Shown here: in pieces, positions 9,450 to 17,264 of the stretch | Numbering within the stretch: the stretch's first letter is position 1 | How the letters are laid out: each line of letters starts with the position of its first letter | NCBI GenBank assembly: GCA_949987705.1 | Contig: OX465281.1 | Coordinates: forward strand, 164,872,393 to 164,936,392 | DNA from: Thereva unica | Taxonomy: Eukaryota > Arthropoda > Insecta > Diptera > Therevidae | Direction of reading: 5' to 3' | DNA: 64,000 bases | Notes under the pieces: generated by a model | The model's input: the letters and a program-made list of their open reading frames with translations, nothing else | The model's database searches: none | Told to the model about the DNA's origin: nothing | Translations under genes and position numbers: made by a program

Positions 9450-10241
9450 ATGAAGGAAACCAGTGGTCATACTTATTATGGGTTACCCATAATACAGAAA
9501 GTATTACGTCGGCCACATTTCTTGTCCTCACTATCCCCGCTCGCGAAGGAGTTTGTTCCAAAAGGTAGGTACCATTCTGTAGTGAATGGTTCTTATACGG
9601 TTCCTAAGGTAGAACCGAGTCCAAAGCCACCAATGACGGTAATCTGGGAGGCAACACCCGACGAAAACCTGGCAATGGTGTACGCTGTGAATATAGTCAA
9701 TCGGTTATATGTTTATCCGGGACTCTTCGATACTGGGGCTTCTCGAGCGTTAACTTACTTGGCGTGTTTCAAGAATAATCCTATTGTAATAAGTCACCTC
9801 ATCGAAATTATTTTTTTCAAATCTATCTCCGAAACTAAATTCAGTATTATGGGATCGAAACTGTACAGTCTACTGGACTCGTTATATGCGAGGAAGGACA
9901 ATCTGTTTAGGAAATTGTTTAGGCTCCTTCTGGCGTATTATTGTGAGGAACATACTGAATGCCGTATCTCAGGAGTTCACCCGCAAAGTGGGATACTGGT
10001 ATTCTTGTCGGAGTTATATTGGAAGTTGTCGAAGAGCGGAGAGCTGAGGAAAGAGATGGCGCATAGTATTGTGGTTACCATGAACCGGTTACTTCGAGAA
10101 CCAACCCCTGGAAATGTAGAAGGCGTTAGGCATGCCTTGAAATTAACAGGTCCAATTTTAGTCATGTATTGTCCGGCAGATCTACGTGCGCTACGATGTA
10201 GAGTAGCAAAATTACTGCCGCATACCTCTTGTCTCGGTTAA
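9450..10241 (+). CDS. PAIP1-like protein (PAM2 motif + MIF4G-type domain)
   Basis: An uninterrupted 263-codon ORF. Residues 27-37 (SLSPLAKEFVP) fit the PAM2 consensus L-N-x-x-A-x-E-F-x-P, which binds the MLLE domain of poly(A)-binding protein. Residues about 70-235 resemble the MIF4G domain of PABP-interacting protein 1: a YPGLFDT segment, then FSIMGSKL, LFRKLFRLLL, GILVFLSELYWKL and HALKLTGPIL in the family's order and spacing. PAIP1 proteins bridge PABP and eIF4A/eIF3 to stimulate cap-dependent translation in the cytoplasm; by inference this protein could promote translation, or PABP-mediated handling, of the element's own RNA. It lies alone in the LTR interior with no introns, consistent with capture of a host cDNA. 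The C-terminal acidic PABP-binding segment of host PAIP1 seems missing. The first ATG was used. The residual risk is that it is a generic MIF4G/HEAT protein. Confidence 0.7.
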   Translation: MKETSGHTYYGLPIIQKVLRRPHFLSSLSPLAKEFVPKGRYHSVVNGSYTVPKVEPSPKPPMTVIWEATPDENLAMVYAVNIVNRLYVYPGLFDTGASRALTYLACFKNNPIVISHLIEIIFFKSISETKFSIMGSKLYSLLDSLYARKDNLFRKLFRLLLAYYCEEHTECRISGVHPQSGILVFLSELYWKLSKSGELRKEMAHSIVVTMNRLLREPTPGNVEGVRHALKLTGPILVMYCPADLRALRCRVAKLLPHTSCLG

Positions 10242-10390
10242 CCTTGTGTTGTTTTTAGCTATAAAGTATTTATGTGGGATTATTTCAATGCAATTTTTTT
10301 GTTTCTGAATATTGTTGAATACAGTGGCAGTGTTAGGTAATAATGGGGGTTGATTAGCAGAACCGGTATTAGTAGTTAAATTATTTTTTT

Positions 10391-10903
10391 TTGCACAATG
10401 AATTCAAATATGTGTTATGTTTTTCTGAAAGGATCATGGTAGTTCAACTTCTTATTGATGGGCGACTGACTCTTCCGGTTGTTGCTTTACGTTCATTTAT
10501 GCTATCCCAGATCAACTCACGGAGGCATGGTCACCTAGGGGGGTGTTTCTATTTCAATTTTTGGGTCAGTCTGGAGAAGTTCTCTCAGCAGCCTGTTTTG
10601 CTGTCGTTCCACCGGGGGGGAGTCAAAGGCTATGTGGTATTGCGGGAGACTGGCCCGATGGAGCGAAAGCAAACTGAGTTTGTATGTAAATGTTTGGAGA
10701 CTTGTGGATGTCCGTCGGGGGACAATGTGGTATTGTCTTCCGCCGGTTATTCGCAACTCCAAATATTTCCCCGGGAGATTTTCCATACTGGCCATCGCCA
10801 TTACGATTGCAATTATGGGCCTAAATTACAGTTAGCTTTTCATCCGTTTTTTTTGTTACCAGGCAGTTCAGGTAGCCCGGCTAGCTCAGTCACTAGAGCA
10901 TGA
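10391..10903 (+). CDS. Hypothetical 170-codon ORF in LTR element
   Basis: An open frame downstream of the PAIP1-like ORF. I recognise no family. It contains a CKCLETCGC cluster and a basic middle, and has no clear signal or membrane segment. Its last codons run into the tRNA-like sequence at 10875, which argues that part of the frame is fortuitous. It may be a real second protein, or chance in a 3' non-coding region. Confidence 0.25.
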   Translation: MHNEFKYVLCFSERIMVVQLLIDGRLTLPVVALRSFMLSQINSRRHGHLGGCFYFNFWVSLEKFSQQPVLLSFHRGGVKGYVVLRETGPMERKQTEFVCKCLETCGCPSGDNVVLSSAGYSQLQIFPREIFHTGHRHYDCNYGPKLQLAFHPFFLLPGSSGSPASSVTRA

Positions 10904-10947
10904 GACTCCTATTCTCAGGTCGTGAGTCGAGTCCCACATTGGCGCCA
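10875..10947 (+). pseudogene. tRNA-Lys-like sequence with encoded CCA
   Basis: GCCCGGCTAGCTCAGTC, GAGCATGAGACT and TCGAGTCCCAC follow insect tRNA-Lys(CTT) closely. The anticodon loop reads CTCCTAT, so the triplet is CCT, not CTT. The T arm is short by one or two bases, and the 3' end is GGCGCCA with the CCA written in DNA. It is not a functional tRNA gene. Encoded CCA implies reverse transcription of a mature tRNA. Its 3' end is complementary to the start of the element's own primer site. Confidence 0.75.
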
Positions 10948-11033
10948 AAAATGTTAGGTCTTTTGGTATAAAAACCGTCCGTTTTTTTCGGCTCCTCACT
11001 GCCTCGCGAGTCGGCCTTGTGGACCCGAGGGTA

Positions 11034-12643
11034 TGTAACGGTCGGAATTATCATTTATTTGAGTTGGGAAATTTATTTTGGGAATCACCTTGTAAAGGGA
11101 AATTTTGGAAAAATCACTGTGCGGAATCAGGAAAATTTTAAAAAAGATAGGCGAGGAAAAAAATAATAATAGAAAGGAGTTCTGTTTTGAAAACGAAAAA
11201 AAAACAGTTGGAATTTAGACGGCTGGCTGAATTTTCTGAGGGGAAAAATATAAAATATAAAAAAAAATCAGTTTTTTTAAGAATATCTTTGGCTGGAAGA
11301 CCAATACCTCCAGTATCCAGTCCATTGGAGGACAAAAACTACATTTTTGCTTCAAGTCAGCATTAATCAGGAATAGTTCGGTGCTGTGAAGCCGATGCGG
11401 TAATCCAAGCAAGTTTAGGCACCCCATTTGTAAAGGAGTTTGGAGAGGTACCGAAGCGGATACTACCACTACCAACAAAACTTGGTTCGTTTGGCCCATA
11501 GTTGAGGGAGCAGGATACGAAGTTTTTGGTGTTATTTTTGACGAAATTTGGTCAAGTCCCGGTGGTGTTAATACGCTTCGTTTGTCCGTCACCAAAAGTG
11601 TAGGAAAAAACGTGACAACCGTGAAGAGAACTGGCGGAAGGCATTGGAGAGAAGGTGTATGGCGATACAGGCGTAAAATCAGAAGACTAACAGGCGAAAG
11701 TTATATAAAATTGCTTGAATTTGGGTTAGATAGTTGCCGGGAACTTAGAGGATAGGGATCGAGCTGCAGACCTTAGTATCTGGAGAGCGTCAGGTAATTA
11801 AGCCATAATCATAGTGCATCCACACCAGCTGGATCAGAAAAATACACACGAAAAACAACAAAAAATTTCCACTAAATAAAATTACAAAAAATTTTCTTTT
11901 TATTGCTTTAATTTTAAAAACACACAGAAAAATTTATTCATAAAATCTTAATTATAATAGTAGTTATTAATACCGTTGTAATATTTTTTTATAATTATTG
12001 GTGAATTTGTGTTGCTCCGTGTCGGATATTTGTTGTTCTTAATTGGTTCCGAGAAAGTGTTTTCTACTAATTGATTTCTTTGGATTGTAATCATTTGTAC
12101 AAAGCGAGGGGTATTGGCCAATGCTGCGCGCTTTATGGTTATCTTGCCGACTCATGTGCACGTAATTCGCAGGTTGTTTTGATTTGTATTCGTTTGTATT
12201 CGTTCACGGTCAGTATTTGATTCATCAAATTGTGATTGTTAATGCTCCCATGTAATGTTTGGGATGATATTGTATTAGAGGATTATATTTATTAAAATGA
12301 CCATGCATTAAATTTGTTTCTTGTGGAGTGGGTGAGGTAGGGGGTCGTTCTTTTTCAGGGTGATGCGGCTCAGGCGATGACGGGAGGATGATGGACGGAG
12401 GTCAAAATTGCACTGGCCCAGGTAAGTGGTGAACCAACCGCGGTAAGCCCCGGCCACACACCCCACGACCCCTCCGGCGAGCTAGACAACTCCGTGTGGC
12501 CGGCGTAGGAGTTCCGGATTTTCTTTTCATTTCTTATGTATGGTGTTGGCTCCTTGGCCATGCTCTTCCGGGCTTGTGGCTAAGGGGGTAACACCTCGCA
12601 TAAGTGGCGCCCACTATTTATATCGCGCCATTATGCTGGTACA
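11034..12643 (+). repeat. 3' LTR (1610 bp)
   Basis: Near-identical to 6381-7995. Differences seen include ATGAAAAAACGAG versus AGGAAAAAACGTG, TATATAAAA versus TAAATAAAA, CGTAGG versus CGCAGG, and A-run lengths. Followed by the CTGT duplication. Confidence 0.9.
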
Positions 12644-13899
12644 CTGTCATCTAAACTTGCCATGGTTGATTTCAACAACTTACTTTCCGCAAACGAGTTG
12701 GATTTCGATGTAGCACGGTTTTATGGCGTACTATACGAAGCCCTCGTTTCTTGCGTTCCCTATCTTTCGGATCTGGAGACTTTCAGCCTGACGACAATAA
12801 TTTTCGTCACATTATTCCTAACCGAGAGGCTCATTTTTTACCTCTCTCAATTACCATTGCCGATATCGTGAAACATATTGACGATCTTCCATTTGACTTT
12901 ACTTTTGACCCCGACGGTATTCCTCCTGCTGTCCTTAAGGCCTGTGTGGAGGTTCTCCAGCCTCCACTGAAAATCCTTTTTCTAAAATCCCTGGATAAAG
13001 GGTACTTCCCCACTCTTTGGAAGAATTCGTTCATAATTCCTATTCACAAAAGTGGTTGCAAGAGCGAAATATCGAATTATAGGCCAGTTGCTAAGTTGTC
13101 TGCTATACCGAAACTTTCTGAATCAATTTATCTATTCTACACTCGTTCATATCTGCAAGAGGCTGGTCTCCACGAATCACCATGGTTTTCTTGCAGCTCG
13201 TTCCACTACCACCAATCTTCTTGAGTTCGCTGCACATGCTGTTGAAGGCTTCGTTTCCGGTTGTCAAACTGATTGTGTTTACACGGATTTTAGTAAGGCA
13301 TTCGACCAGCTCTCCCATTACATTACTATTCTGAAATTAAGAATGTTAGGCTTTCCGCAAGACCTTCTAGTATGGTTCCAGTCTTACTTAACTGACCGGA
13401 CCTACCAAGTTCTTTTTCGTGGATCCAAATCAGTAACCATTGAAGCGACATCCGGTGTCCCTCAAGGAAGTCATCTTGGCCCTCTCCTCTTTATCTTATC
13501 AATTGATGACATTGTTCCCTTACTAAGATACTGTAGAATATTGATTTACGCTGATGACATCAAATTGTATCGTCACATAAAGAGTATGGAGGATTGCAAA
13601 CTTCTGCAGGTTGACCTCGACACCTTTTACTCTTGGTGTTCTAACAACAACCTGGTTCTTAATATTGGTAAATGCGAAGTCATGACTTTTAGTAGGAGAC
13701 GTGATCCTATAATTTTTAACTACACCTTTTCTGATGAGGGTATCCCTCGTGGTAATTTGGTTAAAGATCTCGGGATTACATTTGATAGTAAACTGGATTT
13801 CTCCACTCACATCAACTATATCACTTCCAGAGGTAGTTTAGTCTTGGGCTTTATAAAAAGGTGGTCCAAAGAATTTAATAACCCGTTGGTTACTAAACA

Positions 13900-13901
<2 letters not shown>

Positions 13902-13968
<67 letters not shown>

Positions 13969-13984
13969 CTTGTCAGACCATTAC

Positions 13985-14062
<78 letters not shown>

Positions 14063-14064
14063 CT
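13902..14064. repeat. Two (AT)n microsatellites in LINE 2 with flank duplication
   Basis: (AT)n at 13902-13960 and 13989-14054, each followed by the same 'gtatatatcttgtcagacc...ttacttgaatat' segment (13961-13992 and 14055-14086). The second copy leads back into the LINE coding frame. Expansion plus duplication of about 94 bp within one exon-like sequence. Confidence 0.9.
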
Positions 14065-14286
14065 TGTCAGACCATTACTTGAATATGCCTCCCAGGTTTG
14101 GTCTCCTCACTATTCTTCGCATGTTAGAACTATTGAATCGGTTCAACGAAGATTCGTTCGATTCGCACTGAATCATCTTCCTTGGGAAAACCCAATAGTT
14201 CTTCCATCATATGAATCTTGGCTTAAGTTACTCAACTTAAGCTCTCTTCACAAGCGTCGATAGGTGGCCGATGTTGTATTTCGAGC

Positions 14287-14533
14287 CCTTCCCGCCGTTT
14301 TATCGTAAGCGACATTTTTTCGAAAATTCGTTTTTTACCGCAAACGACGTTAATTTAACCTTCGAAACATACCACCAATTTTTACATTAATCGGATAATA
14401 AACTAGCCTAACTAATAAAATAATTAGCCTAACTAATTTCAGCCCATTACAAATAACAGATACAAAAATAAGTAAGAAAAACCTTCTCCTGTAAAATTTA
14501 CTTTTTGTCGGTTACGATAAAACGGCGGGAAGG
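14287..14533. mobile_element. MITE inserted in LINE 2 ORF
   Basis: About 247 bp with terminal inverted repeats CCTTCCCGCCGTTTTATCGT (the right end is the reverse complement). Left of it the LINE reads ...CGAGC and right of it GCTCTATTT..., so removing it with one GC restores ADVV-FRAL-FVHQLE in frame. A GC target duplication is the simplest reading, although the GAGCCC...GGGCTC symmetry leaves the exact ends uncertain. No ORF. Superfamily unknown. Confidence 0.8.
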
Positions 14534-14828
14534 GCTCTATTTGTTCATCAGCTGGAATCAATGGAAAGGTCGACTCAGGTTTTCTAGGTCGCCGTGTGTC
14601 GTTTAGAGAGAGTCGTTATAATCTGAGAGGTCCACCTCTTTTACAAATCAACTCCTCTAATACGAATTACGGCAGATTTGAACCTGTAAACCGCAAGTTC
14701 ATTTATGTTAACAATAATATTTATGTCTTTAGTAAAGCATTAGTAAAGATGGCCTTAAAATGAGTCTTTTAAATCTCACGTGACCACATATGTTTCATGT
14801 TGCTTGCGTGGGTTATATGTAAATATGT

Positions 14829-15237
14829 ACAGGAATACCTCGCATAGTACGGTCAATCGGTTCCACCATTTTGCCGTACTATTTGAAACCGGACTAATCG
14901 AGGCACTCGGGCCCTATGCGCCTATTTACATGCCCTATACCCCTATGAAGGAGGTTAAAGGACATGATGATGATAATCGAGTCAAAAAGCTATAATTTGT
15001 TACATACATACATATATGTAATTTGTTTTTCTGCGTTTCAATAAAAAACGAGAGTATGTAGTACATATGTATGTATGTGCATATGTATATTCAATTTAAA
15101 AAAAAATTGTTTTGAAAATTTAATTTTATTATTTTTTTTAGAACAATTTTTTCCAAGAACAATTTTTTTTTTAAATTTCAAACCCGTACTATAGAGAAAC
15201 CGTACTGATCGAAGCGGTACTATGCGAGGTATTCCTG
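14829..15237. mobile_element. pogo/Tigger-like non-autonomous element
   Basis: 409 bp with terminal inverted repeats CAGGAATACCTCGCATAGTA (left, 14829) and its inverse at the right end, flanked by TA on both sides. TA duplication and a CAGG-ATACCTCG terminus are typical of pogo/Tigger elements. The small ORF inside (14780-14995) looks spurious. Inserted in the LINE 2 3' UTR. Confidence 0.75.
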
Positions 15238-15299
15238 TATCGATTTTTGTTCTTATATACTAATTTTTATGTTTGCATGCTTAGTTGTGATCCTCATCT

Positions 15300-15785
15300 C
15301 AGCGCTTGGTGGTGCTGAGTAGGTAAATCTTTCATAGCCCAGCTAAGAAGTGAGCCATCTGTATTAGAAGGTCCTAAAAGCATTTTAAGCAAAAATTTGA
15401 GAGGAAGTACATTTTTTTTATGTGATAGACTAGAGGCTTAGGGAAAGCCCCTTTGTACTGTTCGACAATCTATTTTTATTTTTATTTTTTCGTATAAAAT
15501 GTCGAACAACAGCTCTAGCCGGAAGATAGATACATAGTAGAAAGAGAGAGAGAAGTAGGAAGGAGCTGCCACAACCTAGCCGACATATTTTGTTGCACCT
15601 ACTTCCAACCATTTCGCGACTCTGGCATCGGGACATTTGAGAAACAACTCGCTGGAGTGTTATGCCTAATGAAACTAGTTGAATCTCATCAGCCAACATG
15701 CGTTTGGTGGAGTGGTGCTGAGTAGGTAAATTTTTCTTGGCCCAGCTAAGTAGTGCGCCTTTTGTATTAGAAGGGTTAACTCTAT
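15300..15785 (+). mobile_element. LINE 2 3' UTR end, duplicated around a SINE/HINE piece
   Basis: The tail 'gtgctgagtaggtaaat...cccagctaag...tgtattagaagg' occurs at about 15312-15372 and again at 15716-15785. Between the copies lie 39 bases of HINE sequence (15373-15411) and a truncated SINE (15412-15715). The second copy ends in the TTAACTCTATTA tail seen also at 1259-1272. Confidence 0.7.
15412..15715 (-). mobile_element. tRNA-derived SINE, 5'-truncated copy (minus)
   Basis: Matches the body and poly(A) end (here poly(T) at 15412) of the SINE at 31705-32200 in reverse. It lacks the tRNA head and breaks off at 'cttggtgg', where the LINE tail begins. Together with its HINE flank it resembles the copy at 19925-20359. 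Confidence 0.8.
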
Positions 15786-15948
15786 TACTAAAATAATTTA
15801 ACTATAATTATGCGAAACATTTCTCATCCTTAAATTTAAAATAATTTAAAAACAAAGCAGAACAAATTTCTTTTGAATAAGAGATGAGATTACATTATAC
15901 AAATTATTTCTGTAGCAAATGTATAAAATAAAAAAACCTTAAAATAAT
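15786..15948 (-). repeat. Old dispersed repeat, copy A part 1
   Basis: In reverse it matches 23540-23870: 'tttaaattattttaaattta', 'gatgagaaat(g/a)ttt(c/t)gcataa' and 'tgctacagaaataattt'. The other end of the same copy is at 17090-17215, so HINE and MITE insertions have split it. Confidence 0.55.
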
Positions 15949-16104
15949 ATACAGGGTGTCCCACATAAACTTACAAAGCGGCCGGCTGTGGATAGGTCTT
16001 GGATAGACGAACAAAAAATCGTATGGGTGGGGGGAAATCGTAACGGTTTAGCCGCTAGGGCGTTTTGAAGTTTTTTTGCTAGAGTTTTACATATCACCCT
16101 GTAT
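15949..16104. mobile_element. Short MITE with ATACAGGGTG termini
   Basis: ATACAGGGTG (15949-15958) and CACCCTGTAT (16095-16104) are inverted ends of a 156-bp non-coding segment. The ACAGGGTG-type end is common on small insect DNA elements. TA duplication is possible but embedded in AT-rich flanks. Confidence 0.65.
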
Positions 16105-16610
16105 TTTTGTAACCGTGTAACCCATTTTCATGATTATGGTACCGATGTACGCAGAATTCCCCCACCTATCTACGACGGTAAAAATAATGGTACGACGGTA
16201 AAGTTATAATTAACCCACTTTTTAAACAATCTAAGGTGAAATTTTTTTTTCCAAAAAAAAATTTTTTTTAAGTTGCGAAAAATTGTTGAATTTCTCACTT
16301 TTTTTTAGATTTTTTAGGTTCAAGTAGAAAAGAATTTAATCCTGAATACAACCAATTTTGTCTCGTTTCGATAGGACGTTAAATTTTGTTCCTATCTTTC
16401 CCGCCACACGACACATGCACGCTCGAGGCGCCTCGGCGAAATGCTTGTACCCGGCATATTATGACATATATGTTAATGAAAAAATTTGAGAAAAATGTTG
16501 AAATATATAACAATAATACCTGAAAGTTTCGTTTCAATTAAATATTTATTTCCTTCCCTAAAAATTCCTCAAAAAAATAGATTTTTTGAAGCCTCTAAAG
16601 CAGGCTCCCC
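16105..16610. other. Non-coding stretch, nothing recognised
   Basis: AT-rich sequence with A and T runs and no credible ORF. A short direct repeat 'tacgacggtaaa' occurs at about 16182 and 16191. Confidence 0.5.
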
Positions 16611-17072
16611 CCTTAAGTGATTTTTGTACCTGCACGATATCGCCCGAACCACGAAAGATATTCACTTACTTGAGGTGCCGTTCGAAGCGTATTAGCGACA
16701 ATATAAACTGAAAAGATTTTTATAATCTTCGGTCCAGCGGTTTTTTGGTGTAAATGACTTAAGTGATTTTTGTACCTGCACGATACCGCGCAAACTAAAA
16801 ACTATATCGACTTCATTGAGGTTCCGAAAAACATTAATACATCAATTTTATGTACATTTTCGTCATCCTAATCTTGTAAGTGCGCACATTTAGTTTGACA
16901 TTTTAGCGAAATTATTAATAAACAATTGTGACAAATTCTCGGTATTATACATATATTCTACAATTGCCTATTGTTCATTTATTATTAAAATATCCAATCA
17001 TAATATTCAACATCCATCATACTGGGAAGTTGATCGTGTGGACCGAACGGGTCGAACCCACATCCCAACTAG
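16611..17072 (+). mobile_element. HINE copy, 5'-truncated
   Basis: Two tandem units with CCTGCACGATATCGC, then the family 3' end 'catactgggaagttgatcgtgtggaccg', 'gggtcgaacccacatcccaa' and CTAG followed by TT. HINE is used here for the Helentron-like family described at 41112-42150. Confidence 0.7.
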
Positions 17073-17089
17073 TTTAAATTAATAGTTAA

Positions 17090-17215
17090 ACTGCTAGAAA
17101 AATACACCACCCTCTAGCAATACGCAGTCGTGACTGATTAAATGGCAGCAAGTGATTTGATAGGAGGAGTTAAATGAAGCTTTGTTCGAGCTTTTAAACA
17201 TTTTTAAGAGTTTTG
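17090..17215 (-). repeat. Old dispersed repeat, copy A part 2
   Basis: The reverse complement matches 23362-23485 closely, including CTCTTAAAAATGTTTAAAAG, AACTCCTCCTATCAAATCAC and TTGCTGCCAT. Non-coding. Confidence 0.8.
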
Positions 17216-17264
17216 TACCCCAGCATACGCGGAATGTCTCGACGTTTGAAGAGATCTACACCTG

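Larger units (their letters stand above)
6381..12643 (+). mobile_element. Non-autonomous LTR retrotransposon carrying a PAIP1-like ORF
   Basis: A 6263-bp element with LTRs at 6381-7995 and 11034-12643 (TGTAACGG...GGTACA), a tRNA-Lys-type primer site at 8000-8012 and CTGT target duplications. The 3.0-kb interior shows no gag zinc knuckle, protease, RT, RNase H or integrase on either strand. Its main ORF (9450-10241) is PAIP1-like. LTRs differ by only a handful of substitutions and A-run length changes, so the insertion is young relative to its host LINE. There is no obvious purine run immediately before the 3' LTR, which is unusual. Mobilisation must have used proteins in trans (inference). 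Confidence 0.85.
12644..14763 (+). pseudogene. LINE 2 reverse transcriptase and C-terminus (after LTR insertion)
   Basis: Continues the frame of 6013-6380 (SSKLAMVDFNNLLSANE). RT motifs follow: [35 protein letters not shown], a frame break near 13120, then [42 protein letters not shown] and the catalytic [10 protein letters not shown] (about 13542-13571). The thumb region ([16 protein letters not shown]) is split by an AT microsatellite, and the C-terminus by a small DNA element at 14287-14533. The protein ends near 14763 with NLRGPPLLQINSSNTNYGR. Same family as the fragments at 866-1290 and 24600-25010. Same LINE group as LINE 1. Non-functional. Confidence 0.9.

Noticed and set aside
10535..10835. 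Overlapping ORFs on both strands within 10535-10835
   Set aside because: Short alternative frames over the already doubtful 170-codon ORF; no motif support.
13895..14070. (IY)n repeat protein segment
   Set aside because: Translation of an (AT)n microsatellite inside a dead LINE frame.
14780..14995. 71-codon ORF spanning the pogo-like element start
   Set aside because: Crosses the transposon end at 14829 and has no family resemblance.
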